Positions 25,540 through 34,239 of a stretch of DNA of 64,000 nt are shown piece after piece. Where the stretch lies: contig JALNXH010000010.1 in assembly GCA_023230455.1 (NCBI GenBank), forward strand, positions 51,922 to 115,921. The letters are read 5' to 3'. Numbering within the stretch: position 1 is the first letter of the stretch; every line of letters starts with the position of its first letter. Both the position numbers and the translations under genes were made by a program. Below the pieces are notes generated by a model. That model was not told the origin of the DNA. It worked only from the letters and a program-made list of their open reading frames with translations, and did not search any database. Source of the stretch: Rhodocyclaceae bacterium (GTDB lineage Bacteria; Pseudomonadota; Gammaproteobacteria; Burkholderiales; Rhodocyclaceae).

Positions 25540-26276
25540 GGCTGCCCGAAGCTCTGCACCAGAGAACCAATCAACAATGTCCAGCCGTCGACCAGCACAA
25601 ACAGCATGATCTTGAACGGCAGCGAGACGATCACCGGCGACATCATCATCATCCCCATCGACATCAGCACCGAGGCGACCACCATATCGATGATGAGGAA
25701 GGGAATGAACACGATGAATCCGATCTGAAAGGCGGTTTTCAGTTCGGAAGTGACAAAGGCGGGGATCAGTACGCGCATCGGGATTTCTGCCGCCGTGGCG
25801 GGTTTCGGCTGCTTGGCAATCTTGGTGAACAAGGCCAAGTCGGGCTGTCGCGTCTGCTTCAGCATGAAGGCGCGCAGCGGGATAGCGCCGCGGTCGAGCG
25901 CTTCGGAAAATCCAATTTTGTTCTCCGCCAGCGGCAGGTAGGCGTCGGAATAGATCTTGTCGCCCACCGGCGCCATGATGAAGAACGTCAGAAATAGTGC
26001 GAGTCCGACCATCACCTGATTCGGCGGCGACGTCTGGGTACCCAGGGCATGGCGCAACAGGGAGAGCACGATGATGATGCGGGTGAAGCTGGTCATCATC
26101 AGCACGATCGCCGGCAGGAAACTGAGTCCGGTCAGCAGCAGCAGCGTCTGGATCGATAGCGACCACTGGGTTCCGCCGCCGGCCGCCGGTGTACTGGTGA
26201 TGGCCGGCAGGGCCTGAGCGGCGGCCAGACCGGGCAGAATCAGCAGCAGGAGCGGGATGAAACGGCTAAGGCGCAT
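25536..26276 (-). CDS. fliP: Flagellar export gate protein FliP
   Basis: FliP builds the core pore of the export gate. I place the start at ATG 26276 (246 residues), where a signal peptide begins (MRLSRFIPLLLLILPGLAAAQ); an in-frame GTG at 26294 is possible. The family blocks are present: LLLLTGLSFLPAIVLMMTSFTRIIIVLSLLRHALGTQ, NQVMVGLALFLTFFIMAP and RVLIPAFVTSELKTAFQIGFIVFIPFLIIDMVVAS. Its start overlaps the end of fliO by 11 bases. Confidence 0.95.
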   Translation of the reverse strand: MRLSRFIPLLLLILPGLAAAQALPAITSTPAAGGGTQWSLSIQTLLLLTGLSFLPAIVLMMTSFTRIIIVLSLLRHALGTQTSPPNQVMVGLALFLTFFIMAPVGDKIYSDAYLPLAENKIGFSEALDRGAIPLRAFMLKQTRQPDLALFTKIAKQPKPATAAEIPMRVLIPAFVTSELKTAFQIGFIVFIPFLIIDMVVASVLMSMGMMMMSPVIVSLPFKIMLFVLVDGWTLLIGSLVQSFGQP

Positions 26277-26673
26277 TGCGGCGTTCGAGGGCACGTCTGA
26301 TGCGGCTGGCGAAATCGCCGTCGGTCGTGGCGGGAGGGGTTTCCTGGCGCGGCAGATCGTGCAGCGAGGATATGCGGCCCGGGGCGACGCCCAGCACCAG
26401 CCAGCGCTCGCCGATTTCCACCACCACCACCCGTTCGCGCGGTCCTACCGGCGTACTGCCGACGACGCGCAACAGGCGGGCCGAGAATCCTTGCGGCGCC
26501 GAGATGCGCTTCAACAGCCAGAGTGCGGCAAACAGCAGCGCCAGAACGACGCCGAAGCCGAGCATCAGCTGTAGCAGACTGCCGCTGATGTCGGACGAGG
26601 TGGCGGTCGACGCGGACGCCTCGGCGTGCGCCGAGGCGGAAAGGACAGAGAGCAGGAAAAGCGGTGGACGCAT
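26266..26673 (-). CDS. fliO: Flagellar biosynthesis protein FliO
   Basis: FliO is a bitopic helper for assembly of the FliPQR gate. The 135-residue protein has an N-terminal signal-like segment, a membrane helix (LLQLMLGFGVVLALLFAALWLLKRIS) and a small beta-rich cytoplasmic domain with LRVVGSTPVGPRERVVVVEIGERWLVLGVAPG, the FliO signature. The 113 bases upstream, after fliN, hold no clear promoter. Confidence 0.92.
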   Translation of the reverse strand: MRPPLFLLSVLSASAHAEASASTATSSDISGSLLQLMLGFGVVLALLFAALWLLKRISAPQGFSARLLRVVGSTPVGPRERVVVVEIGERWLVLGVAPGRISSLHDLPRQETPPATTDGDFASRIRRALERRNAP

Positions 26674-26786
26674 CGCGAGGGCCGGCGCAGGATACAGACG
26701 CAGGATAGGCTCCCACCGCCACCGCGGTGTGCGGATAAAAAGGCAATTGGCGGGGTTATTGGGCGAATTGCCGATCCCGCCGGCGG

Positions 26787-27200
26787 CTAGCGATTCAGTT
26801 TGCGCATGCGCTCCGAGGGCGTGATGATGTCGGTCAGGCGGATGCCGAACTTGTCGTTGACCACCACTACCTCGCCTTGGGCGATCAGGGTGCCGTTGAC
26901 CAGAACATCAAGCGGTTCGCCGGCCATCGCATCGAGGTCCACCACCGAGCCGTGGGCAAGTTGCAGCAGATTGCGGATCGAAATCCGCGTGTGACCCAGT
27001 TCCACGGTGAGTTGCACCGGGATATCCAGGATCATGTCGAAATCCTTCATCCCCTGCGCCGCCGCACCGCTGCCGAACTGCTCGAAAACGGCAGGTGCCG
27101 GCTGCGGGGCAGCGCTTTCGACAGCCGTTTGTTCGTTGAGGGCCGCGGCCCAATCGTCTTCGGATACCTGGTTGGGGTCTTCCTGGTCGGTTTCGCTCAT
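26787..27200 (-). CDS. fliN: Flagellar motor switch protein FliN
   Basis: FliN forms the lower part of the C ring. The 137 residues comprise an acidic, Ala/Pro-rich N-terminal part (SETDQEDPNQVSEDDWAAALNEQ) and a C-terminal SPOA domain (DFDMILDIPVQLTVELGHTRISIRNLLQLAHGSVVDLD, GEPLDVLVNGTLIAQGEVVVVNDKFGIRLTDI). It lies 12 bases after fliM. Confidence 0.97.
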   Translation of the reverse strand: MSETDQEDPNQVSEDDWAAALNEQTAVESAAPQPAPAVFEQFGSGAAAQGMKDFDMILDIPVQLTVELGHTRISIRNLLQLAHGSVVDLDAMAGEPLDVLVNGTLIAQGEVVVVNDKFGIRLTDIITPSERMRKLNR

Positions 27201-27212
27201 CTCGGGCTCCTG

Positions 27213-28199
27213 CTAATGCGTCATTGTTTCGTCTTCGGCGCAGAACTGCTCCACGCGCAATGCGTATTGTCCGTTGCGGACGCCGTAGCCGCAGTTCATG
27301 ACCGGCACGCCGTCCACGCTGACGGTGACCTGTTCTGGAATCTCCAGCGGCACGACGTCGCCGGCCTTGAGACCGAGGATCTCGCGCAGGGTGATCTGGG
27401 TGTGGCCGAGCGGCGCCCGGAGTTCAACCTCGGCCATCTGCAACTGCCGGGTCAGCAGCGTCGTCCAGCGCACGTCGGAAGAGGCCTGTTCGCTGTGCAT
27501 GGTGCTGTAGAGCACATCGCGAATCGGCTCGATCATCGAATAGGGCAGGCACATGTGCATTTCCGCCGAGTTGCCGGAAAGCTCGATGGTGTAGGTGACT
27601 GCGACGACGATCTCGGACGGGGTGGCGATGTTGGCGAACTGGGTATTCATTTCCGAGCGGGCATATTCGAATTTGATGGCAAACACGGGAGCCCACGCTT
27701 TTTCGTACTCGTTAAACACCACGTTGAGCAGACCCTGGATGATGCGCTGTTCGGTGTGCGTGAAATCACGGCCCTCCACGCGGGTGTGAAAGCGGCCGTC
27801 GCCGCCGAACATATTGTCTACCACCAGAAATACCAGATTCGGGTCGAATACCACCAGGCCGGTACCGCGCAGCGGTTTTACGTAAACCAGATTGAGGTTG
27901 GTCGGCACCACCAGATTGCGCACGAATTCGCTGTATTTCTGCACCCGCACCGGTCCGACTGATATTTCGGTACTGCGATGCATGTAGTTGAAAAGACCGA
28001 TCCGCAGGTAACGCGCATAGCGTTCGTTGATCAACTCCAGGGTGGGCATCCGGCCGCGGACGATACGTTCCTGTCGCCCCAGATCGTAGGAGCGAACACC
28101 CCCGGCGACCTCATCGCTGGGCGGTGCCTCGTCGGCCTCGCCAGTGACGCCCTTGAGCAGGGCGTCGACTTCTTCCTGGGAGAGAAAGTCCTGACTCAT
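27213..28199 (-). CDS. fliM: Flagellar motor switch protein FliM
   Basis: FliM is the middle ring of the motor switch and binds phosphorylated CheY. At 328 residues it has normal length. The N-terminal CheY-binding peptide is present (DFLSQEEVDALLKG), followed by the CheC-like domain (FGGDGRFHTRVEGRDFTHTEQRI) and a C-terminal SPOA domain (RAPLGHTQITLREILGLKAGDVVPLEI). It sits between fliL and fliN. Confidence 0.97.
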   Translation of the reverse strand: MSQDFLSQEEVDALLKGVTGEADEAPPSDEVAGGVRSYDLGRQERIVRGRMPTLELINERYARYLRIGLFNYMHRSTEISVGPVRVQKYSEFVRNLVVPTNLNLVYVKPLRGTGLVVFDPNLVFLVVDNMFGGDGRFHTRVEGRDFTHTEQRIIQGLLNVVFNEYEKAWAPVFAIKFEYARSEMNTQFANIATPSEIVVAVTYTIELSGNSAEMHMCLPYSMIEPIRDVLYSTMHSEQASSDVRWTTLLTRQLQMAEVELRAPLGHTQITLREILGLKAGDVVPLEIPEQVTVSVDGVPVMNCGYGVRNGQYALRVEQFCAEDETMTH

Positions 28200-28215
28200 G
28201 GCGACCGGCGTATGC

Positions 28216-28770
28216 TCATTGAATTATGAAGCTGCTGAAAAGAACCGCGGCAACCGGACCCTTGGCCTTCACGTTCTTTTTCGCTGAAGGATTGGTGATG
28301 CCGTTGACTGCGTTGCGAATTTCCTCGGCAAGGGTGTCTTTGCCCTGGGTGCTGGTCAGGTCCGACGGTTTTTTGCTCGACAGCAGGCGCAAAATCCCGT
28401 TGCGAATTTCCGGCATGTATTGTTTCAGAAGTTCGCCGTCCGGCGCTTCATCGACCTTCAACTCGACCACGATCTGGATGTACTGGGCGGCCTGTTGCTC
28501 GCCCGGATTCTCCATTGCCAGATTGGTGGTGAACATTTCGAGCTTCACATAGACCGGAGGCGCATCGCTTTTCTTGTCGCGCTTGACTTCCACAACATCA
28601 CCCTCGGCATCTGCTTCAGCATCATCGGCCGATTTGCTGTTCTTGAACAGCAGGAAGGCTCCCGCCCCGGCGGCAACCAGTAACACGACCGCCGCAACGA
28701 CGATGATAATTAGCTTGCTCTTTTTCTTCGGTGCCGGTGCTTCCGCTTCTGCGTCGTTGGCTTCAGCCAT
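28216..28770 (-). CDS. fliL: Flagellar basal-body-associated protein FliL
   Basis: FliL stabilises the stator-rotor interface. The 184-residue protein has a short acidic then Lys-rich N-terminus, one membrane helix (residues ~19-42, LIIIVVAAVVLLVAAGAGAFLLF), an acidic linker, and the periplasmic FliL domain (YVKLEMFTTNLAMENPGEQQAAQYIQIVVELKV, ending VAAVLFSSFIIQ). It lies 28 bases after fliK and 16 before fliM. Confidence 0.94.
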   Translation of the reverse strand: MAEANDAEAEAPAPKKKSKLIIIVVAAVVLLVAAGAGAFLLFKNSKSADDAEADAEGDVVEVKRDKKSDAPPVYVKLEMFTTNLAMENPGEQQAAQYIQIVVELKVDEAPDGELLKQYMPEIRNGILRLLSSKKPSDLTSTQGKDTLAEEIRNAVNGITNPSAKKNVKAKGPVAAVLFSSFIIQ

Positions 28771-28798
28771 ACCTTACCCCTCTCCCGATTTGATCAAT

Positions 28799-29893
28799 TC
28801 AAGCAAATGTGTCCACCATGCCGCGACCGGACGAAATCCATTGCGAGACGGCCGGCAGGGCGGCGACTGTCGGGCCGGCGTCCACCGCATCGCGGGCGGT
28901 CACGGGGCGCGGGCCGGAATTATCGCGCCTTTCCTCTCCCTGCGGTGGCGGCGCATCGCTGCCGACCTGGGCCTGGCCGAGATTGATCCCCGCATCGGCC
29001 AGGGTTTCGCGCAGCCGTGGCAGTGCGGCTTCGAGCGCTTCGCGGACAGCCGGATTTTGTGAGGCGAAGACGGCATTTGCCTGATCGCCATTGAGGCTGA
29101 CGGCAATCTCGATGCGTCCCAGTTGCGGCGGTGTGAGTACCAGCGTGGCATGGCTTTCCTGGCGGCTGATCACCCAGGTCAGTTTGTCGCCAACTTCGCG
29201 ATCCCAGCCGGGGGCGCCCAGCGGCGCCTCGATCTGTAGTGCGGGCGGTCGATTGGTGCCGTCGCGGCCGTACGTTGCCGGAGTGCCGGCGAGATTCTGG
29301 GCCGAAGCCAGGACGGCCTCGAATGGAGTATTGGTGGGGGGGTGCCCATGCGACTCGGGCAGGGTGCGGGTAGCGTCTTCGGTGGCAACATTTGCCGGTA
29401 TAAGGGAAATAGTCGCCGCTTTCGGCGTGGCGGAATTCGCATCGGCACTGCCTGCCGCCTGTAGCGTCGGGCTATCGGCTGGGGTGGCGCTGCCGTGGGT
29501 CGACGCGATCAGCGAAGTCGGGACTCCGGCGTTTACCGTTTTCCCGTTGCCACCCTCCGTACGGGGAGCGGTACCCGCGGATGCAGGCTGGGTCGGCTGC
29601 GCCATTTGCGCGAACAGCAATGGCATGAGCGCAGCGAGCGCATCGGCCGGGACCGGCGTTGCCGCCGCTTCGGTCCCGGAGGCATCGCTCGCGGGCGTTG
29701 CCTCCAGGGTTTCCGTTGTGTCGGCCTTGGCAGAAAATCGGCCGGAAATCTGGCTGCGCAGCAATTCGGCAAACAGTGGAGCGGCGTCCGATCCGGTAGT
29801 GTCCGAAGCAGGGGCGGCCGGCAGCGTGCCCAGACCGTTGACGGCCGGGGATGCGGCCGGAGGCGAGGGAGGAACTGTGGATACGCCGCTCAT
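28799..29893 (-). CDS. fliK: Hook-length control protein FliK
   Basis: FliK measures hook length and triggers the FlhB switch. I use the ATG at 29893 because AGGA lies 8 bases upstream; 364 residues. The first ~250 residues are low-complexity Ala/Thr/Pro, as is normal for the ruler part. Residues ~250-345 are the conserved C-terminal domain (WDREVGDKLTWVISRQESHATLVLTPPQLGRIEIAVSLNGDQANAVF). It is the first gene behind the sigma-54 site at 29929. Confidence 0.92.
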   Translation of the reverse strand: MSGVSTVPPSPPAASPAVNGLGTLPAAPASDTTGSDAAPLFAELLRSQISGRFSAKADTTETLEATPASDASGTEAAATPVPADALAALMPLLFAQMAQPTQPASAGTAPRTEGGNGKTVNAGVPTSLIASTHGSATPADSPTLQAAGSADANSATPKAATISLIPANVATEDATRTLPESHGHPPTNTPFEAVLASAQNLAGTPATYGRDGTNRPPALQIEAPLGAPGWDREVGDKLTWVISRQESHATLVLTPPQLGRIEIAVSLNGDQANAVFASQNPAVREALEAALPRLRETLADAGINLGQAQVGSDAPPPQGEERRDNSGPRPVTARDAVDAGPTVAALPAVSQWISSGRGMVDTFA

Positions 29894-29928
29894 CGTAAGG
29901 TCCTGAAGGAAGAATACGAAAGCCACAA

Positions 29929-29944
29929 CGCAAAAGCTGTGCCA
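29929..29944 (-). promoter_or_regulatory. Sigma-54 promoter of fliK-fliR
   Basis: On the minus strand TGGCACA-GCTT-TTGCG has GG and GC ten bases apart and matches the consensus except at two bases. It lies between the fliJ stop and the fliK start (36 bases ahead of it). Confidence 0.75.
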
Positions 29945-29958
29945 TCCACCGGAAATCT

Positions 29959-30402
29959 TTAGGCGTCGTCCTCCTGTGGACTGCGTGCTGCATGCTCGTC
30001 CTGCACCTTCTGCTCGCGCTTTTGCTCCAGAGCCTGTAGTCGCGCCTGGTGACGCTGGGCCAATGTGTCGTAGGCGTTGACCTGACCGCGCTTGTCGATC
30101 CAGGCCTGTTTTCCTGCCGCCGTATTTTGCTGGCTTCTATGTGTATCGAGTTGGGCTTGGGCGATGGCCTGATCCAGCCGGCCGAGAAAAGCCTCAAAGT
30201 TGCGCCACTGATCGCGGCCCAGCCCGTCCCGGGCGGTGGCCAGAAAACGGGTGTGATACTCGGCGCGGTATTGTTCGAGCAACTGTAGTCTTTGCGCCGA
30301 CTCTTTTTCGCTGGCCATCAGTTTGCCCAACTGCCGCGCCGCATCGTCCAGGCGAAGCTGGGACAGGTCGAGCAGGGTTTGCAGAGAGAAACGCTTATTC
30401 AC
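29959..30402 (-). CDS. fliJ: Flagellar export protein FliJ
   Basis: FliJ is the coiled-coil stalk of the FliHI ATPase complex. The 147-residue product is almost entirely helical and charged, beginning NKRFSLQTLLDLSQLRLDDAARQLGKLMASEKESAQRLQLLEQY and ending with a KREQKVQDEHAARSPQEDDA tail. The start is a GTG with a poor ribosome site. Normally it follows fliE-F-G-H-I; here its upstream neighbour, 40 bases away, is nirN. Confidence 0.9.
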   Translation of the reverse strand: MNKRFSLQTLLDLSQLRLDDAARQLGKLMASEKESAQRLQLLEQYRAEYHTRFLATARDGLGRDQWRNFEAFLGRLDQAIAQAQLDTHRSQQNTAAGKQAWIDKRGQVNAYDTLAQRHQARLQALEQKREQKVQDEHAARSPQEDDA

Positions 30403-30420
30403 AAAACCAGTCTAGCCTGA

Positions 30421-30440
30421 AAAACCGGGAACGGCGGTTC
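30421..30440 (-). terminator. Possible weak terminator after nirN
   Basis: On the minus strand AACCG and CGGTT pair (5 bp, 7-base loop) and run into a short T tract (TTTTT). It lies in the 40 bases between nirN and fliJ and is weak at best, so read-through into fliJ is possible. Confidence 0.35.
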
Positions 30441-30442
30441 GC

Positions 30443-32011
30443 TCAATGACTGGTTCCTTCCGAGCGGTTGATTTTGTTCCAGACGTTGTATTTGCCCACC
30501 GGCTTGTCCATCGGGATGCGCTTCACTTCCTTGAAGGTCTGCGCATCGAAGACGATCAGTGCGCCGCCGTCGGTCTTGCGTTCCCAGAGGCTCGCCAGTG
30601 CATAGCGACCGTCGCGCGTAAATTCGACGTGGGCCAACGTCTTGCCCGGATCGGGGCATATCTCGGCAATCTTCTCCAGCGTGCGTTTGTCGATGACTTG
30701 GAGCGTGTCTTTGCCCTTGCCCATCATCGAATCGGTCCAGGCATAGGGCGTAGCCTCGTGGCTGCGCAAGAAAAAGCCGGGACCGAGCGTGGGAATGTTC
30801 TGCACCGTCTGCCAGTTGGACATGTCGATCACGCTGATCACACTCTCCTTGAGATTTGGCGAGGCCATCACGCGCCGCCCCTGCCAGCTGAAGGTGATGC
30901 CCGAGCCGAGATGGGGCATGCCGGGAATGTCGAGATCGGCGATCTTCTTGCGCACATCGAGATTCACCACCTGGCCCTTGCCGGACTGGCGCCCGGCTCC
31001 CATCAACTCCGCATAATTCTGGGTGAAAAAGAAGTCGTCGAGCGGCTCCGAAAGCCTGGTCCGGCGCGGGTTGAGGAAGCCCGGGATAAACGTGCCTTCC
31101 TTGTACTGGAAGTCGTGGATCGCACCGATGGGAATGTCCTCGGCCTGTGGGTCGTAGCTGATTTCCCAGACCTCGGGCACATCCTTCAGGGCGGCGACGA
31201 AGCTCTTGCGCGGCGCGGCGTCGTACACCGCCGAAACGCGCGAACTCCGCGCATTCTCCTTGTCGCGTACCGCATGCACGCGCAGCAGGTTCAACTCGGC
31301 GTCGAGCAATACCAGCGTGTTGGGCAGATAGTTGGCTACCGCCACATATTTTCCGTCGCCGGAGACGGCGACATTGCGCGTATTGAGGCCGGCACGAATC
31401 TCGGCGATGGTCTGTAGATTCCACAGATCGAACTTGCTCACCCATCCGTCGCGGGAAGCGAAGAAGACATAGCGTCCGTCGGCGGTGAACTTCGGCCCGC
31501 CGTGTAGCGCATAGCGGCTCTGGAAGCGGTGGATCGGCTCCAGCTTGTCGCCGTCAAGTACGGCGACATGATGATCGCCGCCCTCGACGACGAGGAACAG
31601 ATTCATCATGTCCACCCCCTTGAAGATATCGGTTGGGCGGTTGGGCAGGCTGCCCGCCGCGAAATGGATCCGGTGCGAAGCGCGGATTGCGGCTTCGTCC
31701 CAGCCCGGCGCGGGCAACACCGGGGTGTAAATCCATTCGGCCAGCGCCGCGCTCTCCTCGGGCCTGAGCTGGTCGGCAAAGCCAGCCATTTGCGTCGCTG
31801 CACGGCCTTCGCGAATGGTCTTCAGCGCTTCGGGTTTCTTCAACCGCTCCAGGCTTTCCGGCAACAGCGCCGGCCCCATCAGGCCGAGGCGGTCGGGGCC
31901 GTGGCAACTGGCGCAATGCGTGGTGTAGAGGTTGGCGGGTTGCAGGGAATCATCGGCCGCCTCTGAACAGAGGGAGAGTAAAAGGAGAGGGACGGCGAGG
32001 ATTGATTTCAT
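30443..32011 (-). CDS. nirN: Dihydro-heme d1 dehydrogenase NirN (c-type cytochrome with d1-binding propeller)
   Basis: NirN carries out the last step of heme d1 formation in the periplasm, introducing the propionate double bond. The start MKSILAVPLLLLSLCSEAA (32011) provides a signal peptide; 522 residues. A c-heme motif CASCH is at residues 33-37, followed by an eight-bladed-propeller region like NirS (GPKFTADGRYVFFASRDGWVSKFDLW, ending GKYNVWNKINRSEG). The His that would hold the d1 iron (YALHGG) is present, but the two active-site His blocks of NirS (EYHPEPR, FLHDGG) have no counterpart, which separates it from NirS. Confidence 0.9.
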   Translation of the reverse strand: MKSILAVPLLLLSLCSEAADDSLQPANLYTTHCASCHGPDRLGLMGPALLPESLERLKKPEALKTIREGRAATQMAGFADQLRPEESAALAEWIYTPVLPAPGWDEAAIRASHRIHFAAGSLPNRPTDIFKGVDMMNLFLVVEGGDHHVAVLDGDKLEPIHRFQSRYALHGGPKFTADGRYVFFASRDGWVSKFDLWNLQTIAEIRAGLNTRNVAVSGDGKYVAVANYLPNTLVLLDAELNLLRVHAVRDKENARSSRVSAVYDAAPRKSFVAALKDVPEVWEISYDPQAEDIPIGAIHDFQYKEGTFIPGFLNPRRTRLSEPLDDFFFTQNYAELMGAGRQSGKGQVVNLDVRKKIADLDIPGMPHLGSGITFSWQGRRVMASPNLKESVISVIDMSNWQTVQNIPTLGPGFFLRSHEATPYAWTDSMMGKGKDTLQVIDKRTLEKIAEICPDPGKTLAHVEFTRDGRYALASLWERKTDGGALIVFDAQTFKEVKRIPMDKPVGKYNVWNKINRSEGTSH

Positions 32012-32059
32012 GGCGTACTTGCAGCGGTGGTCATTCGTTATCGGAAAGGGATTCCCTTC

Positions 32060-32087
32060 GGCCATTCCCGCCTGCGCGGGCATGGCC
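32060..32087. repeat. REP-like hairpin between nirJ and nirN
   Basis: Positions 32060-32071 pair with 32076-32087 (12 pairs, one mismatch) around a CTGC loop; the core is CCCGC-CTGC-GCGGG. It resembles CATTCCCGC/GCGGG extragenic palindromes common in proteobacteria. There is no T tract on the minus strand, so it is not a classical terminator. Confidence 0.6.
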
Positions 32088-32093
32088 GAGCCT

Positions 32094-33245
32094 TCACGCC
32101 GCGATCTCCTCGTCGCTCAGATAACACGCCGGATCCTCGCTCCAGACATCGCCGCCGTCCTGCTCGGCGCGGACGCGCGAGCTGCCGTTGCAGATTGCCA
32201 GGTAGCGGCAACAGCCGCAGCGGCCACCGATGCGGCGCGGATGTTCGCGCAGCCGCGCCAGCAGCGGATTCGACGGGTCGCTCCAGATTTTCGAAAATGG
32301 CCGTTCGCGTACGTTGCCGAGCGGCACATGCCACCACATGGTGTCCGGATGGACCGCGCCCAGATTGTCGATGTTGGCGACGTTGACGCCGCTGGCGTTG
32401 CCGCCCCATTGCCGCAGCTTGGCGTCGATATGTTCAGCCCGCTCGGGAAAGCGGCTGCGCACCCAGTAGAGGAAATACGCGCCGTCGGCATCCTGGTTGC
32501 CGGTGGTGAAATCGCACTCGCGGCCGGCGCGGTGATCCTCCCAGCACTGGTCGAACAGCAGGTCCATCGCTCGCCGCGTGGTCAGATGGCGGGCGTCGGT
32601 GCTGCGGTTCTTGTTGCCGCGGCCGGCGTAGTTGAGGTGGGAAAAATAAAAACGATCGATCTTTTCGTCGCGCACCAGCTGCAGCAGCGCCGGCAGGTCA
32701 TGAGCATTGTCCTCGGTCATCGTGTAGCGAACGCCGACTTTTAGCCCGCGTTCGCGGCACAGCCGCAGGCCGGCCAGCGAGGCGGCGTAGGCGCCTTCCT
32801 TGCGGCGGAAGCGGTCGTGGGTCGCGGCGATACCGTCGAAGCTGATGCCGACGTAATCGAAGCCGATCGCTGCGATGGCGTCGATATTGTGCGCGTCTAT
32901 CAGTGTGCCGTTGGACGACAGCGCGGTATAGAAGCCCATCTCTTTGGCGTGGCGCGCAATGTCGAAGATGTCCGGGCGCAGCAGCGGTTCGCCGCCGGAC
33001 AGGATCAGCACCGGGACGCGGCAGGCCATCAGGTCGTTCATTACGGCGAACACTTCTTCGCGGCTCAGTTCGCCCTTGAAATCGGTATCGGCGGAAATCG
33101 AGTAGCAGTGCTTGCAGGTCAGGTTGCAGCGCCGGATCAGGTTCCAGATCACTACCGGACCCGGTGCGCAGTTTCCAGATAAGCGGCGCGGGCCGACCGG
33201 CGTGGGGTGGGTCAGTTCGCGGATGAATTGGGAGATGCGGAACAT
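32094..33245 (-). CDS. nirJ: Heme d1 biosynthesis radical SAM protein NirJ
   Basis: NirJ removes propionate side chains from didecarboxysiroheme by radical chemistry. The frame is open upstream, but ATG 33245 gives the usual MFRISQFIRELTHPTPVGPRRLSG start; 383 residues. The radical SAM cluster motif is CNLTCKHC, with SGGEPLLRPD as the SAM-binding GGE motif. A second iron-sulfur cluster is suggested by the C-terminal CGCC...C cysteines (GGRCGCCRYLAICNG). It carries one of the rare CTGCAG sites (32688). Confidence 0.95.
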   Translation of the reverse strand: MFRISQFIRELTHPTPVGPRRLSGNCAPGPVVIWNLIRRCNLTCKHCYSISADTDFKGELSREEVFAVMNDLMACRVPVLILSGGEPLLRPDIFDIARHAKEMGFYTALSSNGTLIDAHNIDAIAAIGFDYVGISFDGIAATHDRFRRKEGAYAASLAGLRLCRERGLKVGVRYTMTEDNAHDLPALLQLVRDEKIDRFYFSHLNYAGRGNKNRSTDARHLTTRRAMDLLFDQCWEDHRAGRECDFTTGNQDADGAYFLYWVRSRFPERAEHIDAKLRQWGGNASGVNVANIDNLGAVHPDTMWWHVPLGNVRERPFSKIWSDPSNPLLARLREHPRRIGGRCGCCRYLAICNGSSRVRAEQDGGDVWSEDPACYLSDEEIAA

Positions 33246-33259
33246 GGGGGTATTGGAAC

Positions 33260-33772
33260 TTATCCGGCGATGCGCAGGCCGGTCTTTTTCAGTATGCGGG
33301 TGGAAAAAAGAATTTCGTGAGCGCGGTAGCTGGCGGGGAATTCGCTTTCGATCAAGGCGGCGATGGCGGCCACTTGGTCGACCGCTTCCTCGCGGCAGCG
33401 GCCATGCACCATGGCGAACAGGTTGTAGCGCCACAGCGGCAATTGCCGCGGGCGGCGATAGCAGTGGGTCACCGCCGGCAGCGTGCCGATAAGCTCGCCC
33501 ACGGCGTCCGCCGCGTCGTCGTCGATGTCCCAGACGCTCATGCCGTTGGCGGTGTAGCCAATCGAGTAATGGTTGGGTACCACCCCGATGCGGCGGATCA
33601 TGCCGCGCGCCAGCATTGAGCGCAGGCGTTGCATCACTTCCACCGGCGCCAGGCCGAGTTCCGCAGCGATGGCATGGTAGGGCTGCGGCGTCAGCGGCAG
33701 GCCGCCTTGGGTGGCGAGCACCAGCGCGCGGTCGTCGGCATCGCTGGCAAGGGGCATCGCGACAGGTTTCAT
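33260..33772 (-). CDS. nirH: Siroheme decarboxylase subunit NirH
   Basis: NirH is an Lrp/AsnC-like subunit of the enzyme that decarboxylates siroheme to didecarboxysiroheme. I place the start at ATG 33772, which overlaps the nirG stop by 4 bases; 170 residues. It has a winged-helix N-terminal part (YHAIAAELGLAPVEVMQRLRSMLARGMIRRIGVVPNHYSIGYTANGMSVWDI) and a ferredoxin-like half with the conserved HCYRRPRQLPLWRYNLFAMVHG block. It works with nirG and nirDL upstream. Confidence 0.92.
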   Translation of the reverse strand: MKPVAMPLASDADDRALVLATQGGLPLTPQPYHAIAAELGLAPVEVMQRLRSMLARGMIRRIGVVPNHYSIGYTANGMSVWDIDDDAADAVGELIGTLPAVTHCYRRPRQLPLWRYNLFAMVHGRCREEAVDQVAAIAALIESEFPASYRAHEILFSTRILKKTGLRIAG

Positions 33773-34239
33773 GCGCGCAGCTTCATTTCGACGAAGTATT
33801 CGCGTTCCTTGGGAAACAGGAACACCGGCAGCCCGCTCGCCATCTCGATGGCCCTGGCCGTGTCGGCGATGGCGTCGGCGCTTTCCGTCGCCAGCACGAA
33901 CCACATGTTGAGCGCATGCTCGCGGCGGTAGTTATGGGCGACCTGCGGAAAGGCATTGACCTGTGCGGCGATAGCGTTGAAACGTGCTTCCGGCACCGCC
34001 AGCGCCGCCAGGCAGAACGCGCCGCCCATGCGTTCGATCTGGAACATCGGCCCGAAGCGTGTCAACACGCCGCGCAGCAGCAGGTCGCCGAGACGCTCCA
34101 ACAGTTCCTCCTCGCTCAGCCCCAGCGTTGCGGCGGCTTGGGCGTAGGGCCGGTCGCAGATCGGGAAATCGCCCTGTAGGGCGTTGATGATCGCCCGCTC
34201 GGTGGCATCGAGGGCGGCCGGAGTGTGCGCTTCAGTCAT
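33769..34239 (-). CDS. nirG: Siroheme decarboxylase subunit NirG
   Basis: NirG is a second Lrp/AsnC-type subunit of the siroheme decarboxylase. The ATG at 34239 overlaps the nirDL stop by 8 bases; 156 residues. Conserved parts are AIINALQGDFPICDRPYAQAAATLGLSEEELLERL, LTRFGPMFQIERMGG and the heme-contacting AHNYRREHALNMWFVLA block. It is translationally coupled to the genes on both sides. Confidence 0.92.
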   Translation of the reverse strand: MTEAHTPAALDATERAIINALQGDFPICDRPYAQAAATLGLSEEELLERLGDLLLRGVLTRFGPMFQIERMGGAFCLAALAVPEARFNAIAAQVNAFPQVAHNYRREHALNMWFVLATESADAIADTARAIEMASGLPVFLFPKEREYFVEMKLRA

